Shown: positions 1-8,400 of the stretch, piece by piece
Layout of the letters: each line of letters begins with the position of its first letter
How positions within the stretch are numbered: position 1 is the first letter of the stretch
From: an uncultured Oscillospiraceae bacterium
Lineage (GTDB): Bacteria; Bacillota; Clostridia; Oscillospirales; Acutalibacteraceae
Direction: 5' to 3'
DNA: 64,000 nucleotides
NCBI GenBank assembly: GCA_902492895.1
Contig: CABUNG010000002.1
Location: forward strand, 62,001 to 126,000
Translations under genes and position numbers: made by a program
The notes under the pieces: generated by a model
Database searches by the model: none
Seen by the model: only the letters and a program-made list of their open reading frames with translations
Told to the model about the DNA's origin: nothing

Positions 1-725
1 TAGATGAGGCCCTTGTCACTGACGGAAAAGCTGATATAGCTGGCGGCGGTGCGCTTCTGGATCAGGATTTTCTGCTCGTCGGAGGCGACAATGCGCAGCA
101 GCCAGTCGAGGAAGCTGAAGCCGATGTCGGTCTGTCCGATATATCCGCGGAATTCGTTGTCCTGACTGATGCTCATGATGGTTTCGCCCATGAGCACGTA
201 AAGGCCGCCGGTGGGGGACAGGGCGATTTTGGTGGGGCTGTATACGACGATTTCGGACAGCATCGGGCTTTCGGGAAGGCCGTATTCCCGTATCAGAGTG
301 CCATCCGCCTTCACATGCACGATCCGGCTGTTGCCGGTATCGGATATGTAGAGGCTGCCGTCCGGAGCGGGACAGATCCCCTGCGGCAGCTTAAACGCCT
401 TTCCGCCCGCCTCGGTATAGACGGCCAGGAAGCCCCCGCTTTTATCCAGTTTGACGATGCGGTTGTTTTTCATATCCGCGACGTATAGGTTTTCATCTGA
501 ATCAAAAACCATGTCGGCGGGCTGGTCGAAGTAGCGGCCCACTCCCTCGGCCGTGTGATCTAGGCTGTTGATGCTGGACTGGTAAACGTAGGTTTTGGGA
601 ATGGAGACGATATCGTGACCCGATACGGTGTAATCCGTCGGGTTTTCGGCCGACACCGGAAAGGCGAGGAGGCCGCACACCAGGGCGCCGAGACATGCCG
701 CTGTCTTGATGATTGCCCGTTTCAA
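1..725 (-). CDS. NHL-repeat secreted protein (C-terminus beyond window edge)
   Basis: The reading frame is open from a TTG codon at 725 to the window edge, about 241 codons. I chose TTG because the nearby ATG at 730 runs into a stop after two codons, while TTG sits 9 nt after an AGGAGG motif and opens a signal peptide (basic start, hydrophobic core, then VSA-E). The mature part carries NHL-type beta-propeller blades, for example LYVADMKNNRIVKLD and SLYISDTGNSRIV. It resembles the N-terminal half of the 675-residue protein at 40551-42578, which ends in Yip1-like membrane segments, so the missing part is probably similar. It is the most distal visible gene of the locus-1 operon, 141 nt after the MalG-like permease. 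The function is unknown; a structural or scaffold role beside the transporter is an inference. Confidence 0.75.
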   Translation of the reverse strand, partial: MKRAIIKTAACLGALVCGLLAFPVSAENPTDYTVSGHDIVSIPKTYVYQSSINSLDHTAEGVGRYFDQPADMVFDSDENLYVADMKNNRIVKLDKSGGFLAVYTEAGGKAFKLPQGICPAPDGSLYISDTGNSRIVHVKADGTLIREYGLPESPMLSEIVVYSPTKIALSPTGGLYVLMGETIMSISQDNEFRGYIGQTDIGFSFLDWLLRIVASDEQKILIQKRTAASYISFSVSDKGLI

Positions 726-866
726 TGCATGATTCCTCCTTCTTGTTTTAAGATTGTTATAAGGCGGTCGATAGGCGGGTTTATGCAACGAAGGGGCCTG
801 CAGCCGCACTCCGGGAAGGAGGTCTGCGCCGGGTAATCCGGGCGCAGCGCGGATTGGGCGGCCGGC

Positions 867-1754
867 CTATCCTTTGATGCCGGAATGGACCATCGTCTCC
901 ATCACTTTGCGCTGCATGAGGGTAAAGACGATAACGGTCGGTATGGTCATGAGCATGGTTGCCGCCGAGACGGCCCCGGCCCGTCCAATGGTGGCCGTGC
1001 CGCCCGAAATGGTGTTGAGTGCCAGGGGCAGCGTTTTTTTCGCCTGGTCGCTCAGATAAATCAGCGGGGAAAAAAAGTCGTTCCACGAGCTGACGAAGCT
1101 GAACACGATCAGGGTGGACCAGGCGGGGGCCAGTGCCGGCATGACGATTTTCCAGTAGGTGTAGAATTCGCCCGCCCCGTCGATGCGGGCGGCTTCGATC
1201 AGATCGTTCGGGAATTGTTCCACGAACTGCTTGATCAGAAAGAAGTTGTATGCCACGGCGAGATTGGGGAGAATCAGCGCCGCGTAGGAATCCACCAGTC
1301 CCAGGTAGTTGACTACCAGGTAACGGGGAATCTGGGTGACATAAGGGGAAAACATCATGGTTGCGATGACGAGATTGAACAGGGGCTTGCTGCCCGGAGG
1401 ATGGTGCTTGACCATGGCGTAGGCCCCAAGGGTGCTGACGAAGATGGTGCCGGCCACCGTAAGGGACGTGATGAGCAGGCTGTTGAAAGCGTAGCGGGAG
1501 AACGGCACCGCCGAACTGGAGAGCGACAGCACCAGGTCACCGAAATTTTTGAGAGTGGGTTCCCGGACAAAAAAGCGGGGCGGGAACACGTACAGCTCGT
1601 TGAGCGGCTTGAACGCCGTGCTGATCAGATAGATCAGGGGCAGGGAAATGAAACAGACCAGCACGAGCAGGACCAGATACACGGCGATCTTGGGACCGCT
1701 GATTTTGATGGTCTTATGTAAGCCGTCCCGCTGTTTGATACGGAGTTTCAGCAT
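867..1754 (-). CDS. Carbohydrate ABC transporter permease, MalG-like
   Basis: This 295-residue integral membrane protein forms half of a sugar import channel with the MalF-like partner just upstream. About six membrane segments are visible, the first near residues 22-45. The cytoplasmic EAA loop, which docks the ATPase, reads EAARIDGAGEFYTYWKIVMP at about residues 188-207. The ATG at 1754 follows a GGGGG-rich ribosome binding site, 11 nt after the MalF stop, so the two are co-translated. The closest relative in this window is the MalG at 42681-43553; both end with the same short motif (VHSGIKG versus AHSGIK). Its substrate cannot be read from the sequence; the neighbours suggest an oligosaccharide or glycan fragment. 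Confidence 0.92.
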   Translation of the reverse strand: MLKLRIKQRDGLHKTIKISGPKIAVYLVLLVLVCFISLPLIYLISTAFKPLNELYVFPPRFFVREPTLKNFGDLVLSLSSSAVPFSRYAFNSLLITSLTVAGTIFVSTLGAYAMVKHHPPGSKPLFNLVIATMMFSPYVTQIPRYLVVNYLGLVDSYAALILPNLAVAYNFFLIKQFVEQFPNDLIEAARIDGAGEFYTYWKIVMPALAPAWSTLIVFSFVSSWNDFFSPLIYLSDQAKKTLPLALNTISGGTATIGRAGAVSAATMLMTIPTVIVFTLMQRKVMETMVHSGIKG

Positions 1755-1765
1755 CGTGGTCCCCC

Positions 1766-2662
1766 TTATTCGTCCTTCGGGCTGAGCGCCCGCATGATGA
1801 CGCGGCCGAGAACGTAAGTAATGATGAACAAAACGGTGGCAACGGCCGAGGCGTAGCCCATCTGGAAGCGGACGAACGCGTAGTCGTACAGATGGGCGAC
1901 GATGGTGTGCCCCGCGTAGTTGGGGCTGGGAAAGCCCGCAATGGAGACGGCCACGTCGAAGACGCCGAAGGAGTTGGTGATGGCCGTGATGGCGCCGAAC
2001 AGGAGCTGGGGCTTCATCATGGGCAGGGTGATGTATTTGAGTTCCTGGTATTTGCTCTGGATGCCGTCGATCGCGGCAGCCTCATAATACCCCTTGTCGA
2101 TGTTCTGGAGCCCGGCCAGGAAGACGAGGAAGCCGGTGCCCATGCTCATCCAGATCGAGATGACGATAATGACCGGCATGATGTAAGAAGGATCCTGAGT
2201 CCAGAGGATGGGGGTGTCGATGATCCCCGTCTCCATGAGCACGTTGTTGATCAGGCCATAGCTGTCGGAGGAGAAGAAATAGGACCAGACCACGCTCATC
2301 GCGACGCCCGAGGTGATGGACGGCACATAAAACGCCAGGGCGAAGCCGTTGCGGAATTTCATCTGGTTGAGCACCCAGGCGGCGAAGAAGCTGAAGAAGT
2401 AGCCGACAGGGCCGACGATGACGGCGAAGACGAAGGTGTTGCCGAGTGCCGTCATGAAGATGCGGTCGTCGAGAAACAGGAGCTTATAGTTGTTGATCCC
2501 CACAAAACTCATGTCCTGGAACATGTTGTAGTTGGTGAAGCTCAGGAAAAACGCCACCAGGACCGGCAGGACCATGAACACCAGAAAGAAGAGGAAAAAG
2601 GGCGCCAGCATCAGATAGCCGACCCAGTTTTTCCGCACGAAGCGGCGCAGGTTATGGTTCAT
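1766..2662 (-). CDS. Sugar ABC transporter permease, MalF/LplB-like
   Basis: This is a 298-residue permease with six predicted membrane segments and an EAA loop (YYEAAAIDGIQSKYQELKYI). I chose the ATG at 2662 over a TTG two codons upstream because it lies about 7 nt from a GGGGTG ribosome binding site. Its start overlaps the end of the long binding protein by 11 nt, indicating translational coupling. After the EAA loop it has the segment SPNYAGHTIVAHLYDY followed by a conserved MGYASA, and the MalF at 43646-44602 has the matching PTPGYAGQLIVNHMDDY and MGYAAA. The two are therefore paralogues of one subfamily. It pairs with the MalG-like gene downstream. Confidence 0.92.
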   Translation of the reverse strand: MNHNLRRFVRKNWVGYLMLAPFFLFFLVFMVLPVLVAFFLSFTNYNMFQDMSFVGINNYKLLFLDDRIFMTALGNTFVFAVIVGPVGYFFSFFAAWVLNQMKFRNGFALAFYVPSITSGVAMSVVWSYFFSSDSYGLINNVLMETGIIDTPILWTQDPSYIMPVIIVISIWMSMGTGFLVFLAGLQNIDKGYYEAAAIDGIQSKYQELKYITLPMMKPQLLFGAITAITNSFGVFDVAVSIAGFPSPNYAGHTIVAHLYDYAFVRFQMGYASAVATVLFIITYVLGRVIMRALSPKDE

Positions 2663-5489
2663 CGACAAACACCCCGTATTCCTCCTGCTTCATTTTCAGC
2701 TCGCGGTTGATTTCCTTGACGGCGTTCTCCAGCGCATCCCGCACCGTCATTTTGCCGGATACGACGACGCTGTTGAACGCATTGTTGACATAGCGGGTGG
2801 TGTAATAGCCGCCGAGGACCACCGGGGTCTCAGTCGCCCATTTCCACTGTTCGCCGAGGACGGCCAGATCCTCTTCCTCCCAGTCGAGGGACTGGAACAC
2901 TTGCAGGTTGGCGGAATTCCAGCGGGCCTCCACGCCGATCAGAGATTCGAGTTCCCGGGCGTATTCCCGCTGGGTTTCATCCCTTGACCACCACTCGAGG
3001 AATTCCCAGGCGGCGTCCTGTTTCCCGCTCTGGGCGAGCAGGATGTCGCATTCTCCGGCGAGGCTGCCGCTCGAGCGGTTGATGGTGCCGTCGCTCTGGA
3101 CGACGCCGGGCAGCAGCGCCATTCCCCAGCGGCCGACAAGCTCAGGCGCGGCAGTGGAGAGCTGGAGATAGAGGGCAAAATTGCCGATGCCGATCGGCAT
3201 TTCCCCCGTGCGGAACCGGGTGAGGAAATTGGCGTTGACCGGGGACCCGTAGTTTGTGAACATTTCGGTGTAGCTCCGGAACGCCTGGAAGGCCTCGGCG
3301 GAATCCAGCGCCGACCTCGTCCCCGCCTCGTTATAGAAGGAACCGCCGTACTGATAGAGGAAGGGGGTGAAGTCCTGAGGCTGATAGAACTGCATGCCGT
3401 TCTGATAAAGCTGGGGGAGAAGGGTGTAATACAGATCGTCCCAGGTTTCGGGGAGCTCCATGCCGTATTCTTCAAAGAGGTCCTTTCGGTAGAAGAGGCT
3501 GGTGAAGCTCATGGTTTCGGGCAGGGCGTAAACGCCGCCCTGATACTGGAAGGGAATCCAGATCTTTTCGAGAAAGCGCGGCCGGACATCGGCAAAGCTT
3601 TCGAATTTGGACAGGTCGGTCACGGCGTCCCGGATGGCAAATTCCACCGGGGAATTCGCCGAGACGCCCATGGCGATATCCGGGGCATTGCCGGCCGTGA
3701 TGGCCAGCATCAAAGCGTTCGAGCTGCCGGTGTTGAGCTGGCTCGCGGGGACGATGTTCAGATTGATCTGAATACCGGATTGCGGCGTGAAATTTTCGTC
3801 CGCCAGCGTCTTGACTGTTTCGGCCCATTCGGTGCCGCGGGCAATCCAGACGCTCAGGGTGTCCCGGATCTCCACGTCGCCCTCGAGCACGCTCGCCACG
3901 TTGTTGTAGTCTTTTGTAAAGGACAGAACGAAGTTGTAAACCGAGGCCCAGAGCTTCTGGAACACACTGGACTTCCGCTCCGGAATCTCTTGGTCGGCTG
4001 TGGCAACGATGAATTCGTCCAGCATCAGAGGCTGTGTCTGCATCTCGTTATACCACGAGCCGAGGCTGGTCTGGGCGCCGGTCAGCTGGTCCGCCCGCTT
4101 AGCGATGGAAAAGGGGTTTTTGATCATGGCGTCCAGCTGGGTGGCGATGGAGAGCAGATTGCTGCTCATAGAGGTGGACTTGGCCGTCAGAGCGCGCAGC
4201 TGCTCGGATTTTTGCTTCAGCCGGGCAGACAGCGTTTTGAGGTCGCTCTCCAGAGTCGGTATATAGGTAAAGAATTTATAGTCGTAGTTGGGGTCCGGAT
4301 CGTTTCCGGTCAGCTTGCTGATGTCCTTCATGATGTCGGAAATCACCAGCATGTCGTCGTAGACCGACTGGATGATGGGAGTCAGGTCCCCCATCACCGC
4401 CGTCAGGGTGATGGTATGCGTCTCACCCGCTTTGAAATAGAAGAGAAAATCCCCGTTTTCGTTCCCGAGCGTTTCGGTCTGCCAATCGGTTCCATAGGCG
4501 AACCGGTAGGCGGCCAATTCCGAACAGGGGACGGAACCGTCGATCGCGATGGACCGGTAGGCGGGCATGCCGTCGTTCCATTTCTGCACGTAGCGTAAGG
4601 CGATGCGGTAATACCCGGTTTGGGGAACTTCAAAGGAAAGGGTCACCCGCTGGTTGCCTTCCCGCCAGCGCCAGCCGCCGACGGTGTTGAGCAGGCGGTA
4701 GCCGTACTCGAACGGCTCGGCGGAGGGATCGGCATCGGTCTCCATCCGGATGCTGGCGTCGCTTTTGGATTTGACGGCGTCTTCCGCCTGGAAGGTCAGG
4801 AGTTCGGAGGCGGTGGATAGGCCGTCGGGAGCTTTGTAAGGCTCCGGCGCTTTGTAGGGTTTCACCGTCCAGGTGCCCAGCTCCAGATCCTCTTTAACAT
4901 AGGTCATGGTCAGCGTGTGTTCTCCCTCGGTGAGATAAAACACCAGGGGAGTGCTGTAAAAGCCGTGACCATCCGTAATCGCGGCGGTCTGCCAGCCGGA
5001 CTCCTCGACCGTGCTCGGCCGGACTTCATCGCCCAGGCTGTTTTTCCGGATTTCCCCTTCGTCGTGCCAGCTGCGGTAAAAGGGGATATAATCCGCCTCA
5101 TAGAAGGGGGAGACCCCGTCCAGCTCCAGGCTGCGGACCGCTTCGCTGCCGGACGAGCCGATGAAGCGGTAGTCCACCGACAGGCTATACTGGCCGGCCG
5201 AGGCGACGGAGAAGGTCCAGGACAGAGTTTTCTGATCTTTGGTCCACCGCAGTGTGTCGCCGGAGGAGCCGGAAACCGCAGAAGAGGCCGGAAAAGAGAC
5301 CGTGTCGGTCCCCGCTCCGGCTGGATAGGAGGCGAACACCTCGGAAAAATACGGCGGCCGCTCGACATTGGAACTGAGCGAAACCGGATCGGGGGCCCTG
5401 CCTTCGGCCGCACCGACGGACAGCCCGGCCAGACCAAGACAGCCGGCGCCGATCAGGGCCAGAAACCGGCGGATTGCAGTGTTTCCCAT
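2652..5489 (-). CDS. Long extracellular solute-binding protein with N-terminal carbohydrate-binding-like modules
   Basis: This 945-residue secreted protein is about twice the usual length of a family-1 sugar-binding protein. After a signal peptide (about 1-28) come two beta-sandwich modules (roughly 40-220 and 235-375) that resemble galactose-binding-like carbohydrate modules. A helical, probably coiled linker follows (about 380-530), then a bacterial extracellular solute-binding domain from about 545 to the end. The ATG at 5489 has a GAAAGGAAGG ribosome binding site, and upstream in-frame sequence looks non-coding. No lipobox is evident, so anchoring may be by partner contact. It sits directly before the two permeases and has a full-length counterpart of the same architecture at 44599-47448. 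The ligand is inferred to be a polymeric or branched glycan. Confidence 0.85.
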   Translation of the reverse strand: MGNTAIRRFLALIGAGCLGLAGLSVGAAEGRAPDPVSLSSNVERPPYFSEVFASYPAGAGTDTVSFPASSAVSGSSGDTLRWTKDQKTLSWTFSVASAGQYSLSVDYRFIGSSGSEAVRSLELDGVSPFYEADYIPFYRSWHDEGEIRKNSLGDEVRPSTVEESGWQTAAITDGHGFYSTPLVFYLTEGEHTLTMTYVKEDLELGTWTVKPYKAPEPYKAPDGLSTASELLTFQAEDAVKSKSDASIRMETDADPSAEPFEYGYRLLNTVGGWRWREGNQRVTLSFEVPQTGYYRIALRYVQKWNDGMPAYRSIAIDGSVPCSELAAYRFAYGTDWQTETLGNENGDFLFYFKAGETHTITLTAVMGDLTPIIQSVYDDMLVISDIMKDISKLTGNDPDPNYDYKFFTYIPTLESDLKTLSARLKQKSEQLRALTAKSTSMSSNLLSIATQLDAMIKNPFSIAKRADQLTGAQTSLGSWYNEMQTQPLMLDEFIVATADQEIPERKSSVFQKLWASVYNFVLSFTKDYNNVASVLEGDVEIRDTLSVWIARGTEWAETVKTLADENFTPQSGIQINLNIVPASQLNTGSSNALMLAITAGNAPDIAMGVSANSPVEFAIRDAVTDLSKFESFADVRPRFLEKIWIPFQYQGGVYALPETMSFTSLFYRKDLFEEYGMELPETWDDLYYTLLPQLYQNGMQFYQPQDFTPFLYQYGGSFYNEAGTRSALDSAEAFQAFRSYTEMFTNYGSPVNANFLTRFRTGEMPIGIGNFALYLQLSTAAPELVGRWGMALLPGVVQSDGTINRSSGSLAGECDILLAQSGKQDAAWEFLEWWSRDETQREYARELESLIGVEARWNSANLQVFQSLDWEEEDLAVLGEQWKWATETPVVLGGYYTTRYVNNAFNSVVVSGKMTVRDALENAVKEINRELKMKQEEYGVFVDEP

Positions 5490-5511
5490 GAATGGCCTTC
5501 CTTTCGCTGCG

Positions 5512-6630
5512 TCAGATGTCCCGAAGAGCCACCCGCGTGATCTCGATGGCTTCCTTCCTCTTCGAGTAGATCGTGTACAGGAATCCGTCGTGCACCAGGG
5601 TGTGGGGGTATCCGTACAGCCCGCCCTTGTACATGCCCGGATAATGTTTCTCATAGGGTTCGTCCCGGAGAATATACGCGGTGTCGAACAGCTCTCCGTC
5701 CTGAGACAGGGAGAGCACCAGGGGATTCCGGCCGCCGCCGGTGACCGGATTGCTCACGGCATAAAAGCGGCCGTCCGGCAGCCGCCCAAAGTGGAATTTG
5801 CTCGAATCATCGGAGAAGCCGGTCGGATAGGGATCGGTATAGCTCGCGCCGTTGTCAAAACTGTCCGCGCACCAGAGCACCGGGCCGTTGCTGCGCAGCA
5901 TCATGTGAATAACGTCGTCGTCGGTCTGGAAAAAAGCGCCCTCGCAGATCAGCTTCGCGTCCCATCCCCGCGCCCGGGTCACCAGTTCAACCGCGGCGGA
6001 GTCGTCGTAAGGCCTGGCGTCTCCGAAGGCGTCCCCGTAAATGCCTGTAACCTCAAACCGGCCCACGCCGGAGGGGTCGTCGCTGTACGGGAACATGACG
6101 CCGCCCGCCAGGATGAGGCGGCCCGACCGGGTTTTCTGGGGCCCGTGATTCGGAACGAGCGGGAGCCCCAGCATCCGGGGGGCGGACCAATGTTCGCCGT
6201 CGGTGGTGGACACCACGCCGGTTTCGGTGCCGAGATGGCCGGGATCATCCTCGGCCTTTGGACGCAGGGTGCCGTTTTCCCGCAGGGATTCGGCCGGGTA
6301 CTCATATCGGCCGAAATAGGCGTGAAGGGTGTCGCCGGCGGCATAAAAGCCGCCGGCTGTCAGCACCAATCCGGCTGGATCGTCCCGGGAGACGTCGAGC
6401 AGGGGAACCGGATCGGTCCAGTGCTCGAAATTCTCCGAGACGGACAGCATGACCCGCTGGCCGCAGTCGTCCTCGTTGCGTTTGGCGGAGGACCAGGTGG
6501 CATACAGCCGTCCCCGGAACGCCGCGACCGCCGCGTGATGGGCGTAGGCGCCGCGGTCGGTCGGCGGGGCGATGACACGGCGTTCGGACGGCAGTTTGGA
6601 CATCGCCTTCGGCAGTTCATTGCGGATCAT
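5512..6630 (-). CDS. Sialidase-superfamily (BNR/Asp-box) protein
   Basis: This is a 372-residue protein with a repeated Asp-box-like pattern typical of six-bladed sialidase-type propellers: SVSENFEHWTDP, STTDGEHWSAP, SFDNGASYTDP. No signal peptide is visible at the N-terminus (MIRNELPKAMSK), so it is predicted to be cytoplasmic, which would fit trimming of imported sugar. I cannot confirm the arginine triad or the Tyr/Glu pair of true exo-sialidases, and related propellers include other glycosidases and lyases. The ATG at 6630 follows an AAGGGGAT motif. It lies between the short and long binding proteins of locus 1, with 25 nt and 22 nt gaps. Locus 2 has no counterpart, so it may define the locus-1 substrate. 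Confidence 0.75.
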   Translation of the reverse strand: MIRNELPKAMSKLPSERRVIAPPTDRGAYAHHAAVAAFRGRLYATWSSAKRNEDDCGQRVMLSVSENFEHWTDPVPLLDVSRDDPAGLVLTAGGFYAAGDTLHAYFGRYEYPAESLRENGTLRPKAEDDPGHLGTETGVVSTTDGEHWSAPRMLGLPLVPNHGPQKTRSGRLILAGGVMFPYSDDPSGVGRFEVTGIYGDAFGDARPYDDSAAVELVTRARGWDAKLICEGAFFQTDDDVIHMMLRSNGPVLWCADSFDNGASYTDPYPTGFSDDSSKFHFGRLPDGRFYAVSNPVTGGGRNPLVLSLSQDGELFDTAYILRDEPYEKHYPGMYKGGLYGYPHTLVHDGFLYTIYSKRKEAIEITRVALRDI

Positions 6631-6655
6631 ACGGTCAAATCCCCTTTATCAAGCA

Positions 6656-8221
6656 TTATTGAAAGGCTTTGTTGGCGTCGTTGTATACCTGGAGCACGTG
6701 CTCGGCGCCCGCGTTTTTCATATCGGTGACCCAGTTGTCGTATTCGGTCATGGGCCGGGTACCTTCGACGAAATCCCGCACGCCCGAGTAGATGAGGCCG
6801 TTGATGGCGCCGAGTTCGGTGTTGACGGTTTTGCGGCTGTCTTCCGGAATCGGCACAGCGATCGCTTCATATTGATAGCTGCCGTCTTTGAAGTCCTTTT
6901 CGATGATCGAGTTGAACTCGGTATCGACCAGGCCGAGCTGGACGTTCATGGCGTAAGAGGTGTTGACCAGGGGGGTGAAGCTGAGAAGCCCCAGACCGTA
7001 ATCGGACATCCAGTTGTATTCGGGAGCGGTGGCGCCGCGGTATTTCTCCACGATTTCCTGCGGAATGGTCACCTTGCCGTCGTCAGTGAGGTTGAAGCTT
7101 TCGCCTTCCTTGCCGTAGTTGCAGATGTACATGCCTTCGTCCGAATAGAGCCAGTTCATGAACTTCAGCAGCTTGTCGGGTTCGGCGGTGTTCGCGCTCA
7201 GGGCCCAGGCGTTGGCATACCAGTTCTGGTTATAGAGCAGGCCCTGTTTTTTGCCTTCGGAATTCTTCATCAGGGGCATGACCTGCATTTTGGCTTTTGG
7301 ATCGCTTTTCTGCAGGGATTTGGTCTGGCTGGAGGCAAATCCGCCGTTGTCGTACCAAAAGAAGATGTTGCCGTTGCTCACGCCTTCATCCCACGTGTTC
7401 GCGTCGACGGTCATCCAGTTGTGATCGAGGATCCCCTCTTCATAGCACTTCGCAAAGAATTGGAGAATCTCCTTATACTGCGCGTCGAGGAATCCAAAGG
7501 TGTACTGTTTCTGCTCATAATCGTAGAACAGTCCCGGTGCGCAGCCCATGGCATAGGACATCTGGGTGAGCATGTTGGGGCCTTTGTTCCGTCCGGAGAA
7601 AGGCGTGCTGTTCGGATAAATCGTCTTGAGCTGCTTCATGACGACGAACCACTCGTCGAAGGTGGTGGGGAGCTTCAGATTGTTTTTCTCCAAAATATCG
7701 TACCGGATGACCGGCAGATACCCGCCGTAGTTGAGGTTTTCCGTCCCGCCGTTGAGGATGGCGAACCCATAATAGCGACCGTCCACGCCGGTTTTCTTCC
7801 AGTTGACGTCGTTCGATACCCGGTTGTAAAAATTCGGGACATCGCTCTGCAGCCGGTCGGTGACATCCATGAAGATACCGGCTTTGGCGAATTTGGACAT
7901 GTCGTCGAGGGAGACATACGTGATGTCGGAAAGGACGCCGGCCCCCATGGCGGCGGCCTTTTTGGTGTTGTATTCCGCGTTCGGCGTGATGTCGAAATCC
8001 AGGGTGACGTTGGTTGCTTCCTTGATCGCCTGGTATTTCAGTGCGTTCGGATTGACCTGCTGGCTGGGATGTTCAAAGGTCATAATGCTGAAGGTGACCG
8101 GTTCGTCAAACAGCTTGGCTTTGGGAGTTTCCTCCTCTTTTTTGCCGCATCCGGCCAGGGAAGGACAGAGAAGCGCTGCCGCACACGCGGCCAGAAGGGA
8201 TCTCTTGACGATGGTTTTCAT
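6656..8221 (-). CDS. Extracellular solute-binding lipoprotein (LplA-like)
   Basis: This is a 521-residue surface lipoprotein that captures a sugar for the downstream permeases. The signal peptide ends in a lipobox (SLAGC, lipidated Cys25), followed by an acidic/lysine-rich tether. The rest fits the long (about 500-residue) LplA-like solute-binding class, with typical segments such as NWMTVDANTWDEG and LLKFMNWLYSDEGM. Start ATG at 8221 follows a strong AGGAGG ribosome binding site. It is the first gene after the IclR gene, with a 179-nt gap containing two copies of the TGAAC-N3-GTTCA-type element, so IclR control is likely. The operon therefore has two binding proteins; the other is at 2652-5489. 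Confidence 0.9.
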   Translation of the reverse strand: MKTIVKRSLLAACAAALLCPSLAGCGKKEEETPKAKLFDEPVTFSIMTFEHPSQQVNPNALKYQAIKEATNVTLDFDITPNAEYNTKKAAAMGAGVLSDITYVSLDDMSKFAKAGIFMDVTDRLQSDVPNFYNRVSNDVNWKKTGVDGRYYGFAILNGGTENLNYGGYLPVIRYDILEKNNLKLPTTFDEWFVVMKQLKTIYPNSTPFSGRNKGPNMLTQMSYAMGCAPGLFYDYEQKQYTFGFLDAQYKEILQFFAKCYEEGILDHNWMTVDANTWDEGVSNGNIFFWYDNGGFASSQTKSLQKSDPKAKMQVMPLMKNSEGKKQGLLYNQNWYANAWALSANTAEPDKLLKFMNWLYSDEGMYICNYGKEGESFNLTDDGKVTIPQEIVEKYRGATAPEYNWMSDYGLGLLSFTPLVNTSYAMNVQLGLVDTEFNSIIEKDFKDGSYQYEAIAVPIPEDSRKTVNTELGAINGLIYSGVRDFVEGTRPMTEYDNWVTDMKNAGAEHVLQVYNDANKAFQ

Positions 8222-8268
8222 ACAGTACCTCCTCGTAATAATGCTGCCATTTGGTTGTACATTATTAA

Positions 8269-8281
8269 TGAACGCAGTTCA
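8269..8281. promoter_or_regulatory. Putative IclR operator, copy 1
   Basis: The 13-bp sequence TGAACGCAGTTCA is a perfect inverted repeat (TGAAC-N3-GTTCA). It lies 48 bp upstream of the solute-binding lipoprotein start. Two variants occur at 8342-8354 and 9208-9220, all near genes expected to respond to the adjacent IclR regulator. The assignment to IclR is an inference. Confidence 0.55.
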
Positions 8282-8341
8282 CAAAAACGGCGATACTTAA
8301 AAATACAAAAATCGAGACGACTTAGCATAATTCATCAATAA

Positions 8342-8354
8342 TAAACGAAGTTCA
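8342..8354. promoter_or_regulatory. Putative IclR operator, copy 2
   Basis: TAAACGAAGTTCA matches the TGAAC-N3-GTTCA pattern with one mismatch and is preceded by an AT-rich AATAA tract, as in the other copies. It lies between the IclR stop codon and the binding-protein gene, 61 bp from copy 1, so looping or cooperative binding is possible. Confidence 0.45.
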
Positions 8355-8400
8355 AAAAATGGGTGGAAATTCCAGCCGCACCATCCGAAGCAAACCAAGA

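Noticed and set aside
5490..5654. An N-terminal extension of the long binding protein in locus 1
   Set aside because: The added residues are Arg/Cys/Thr-rich and unlike a signal peptide, whereas the ATG at 5489 has a ribosome binding site and a proper signal sequence.
6572..8341. A 589-codon open frame on the plus strand, antisense to the binding lipoprotein
   Set aside because: It mirrors a well-supported lipoprotein gene, has no ribosome binding site and no family motifs. High GC makes antisense frames long.
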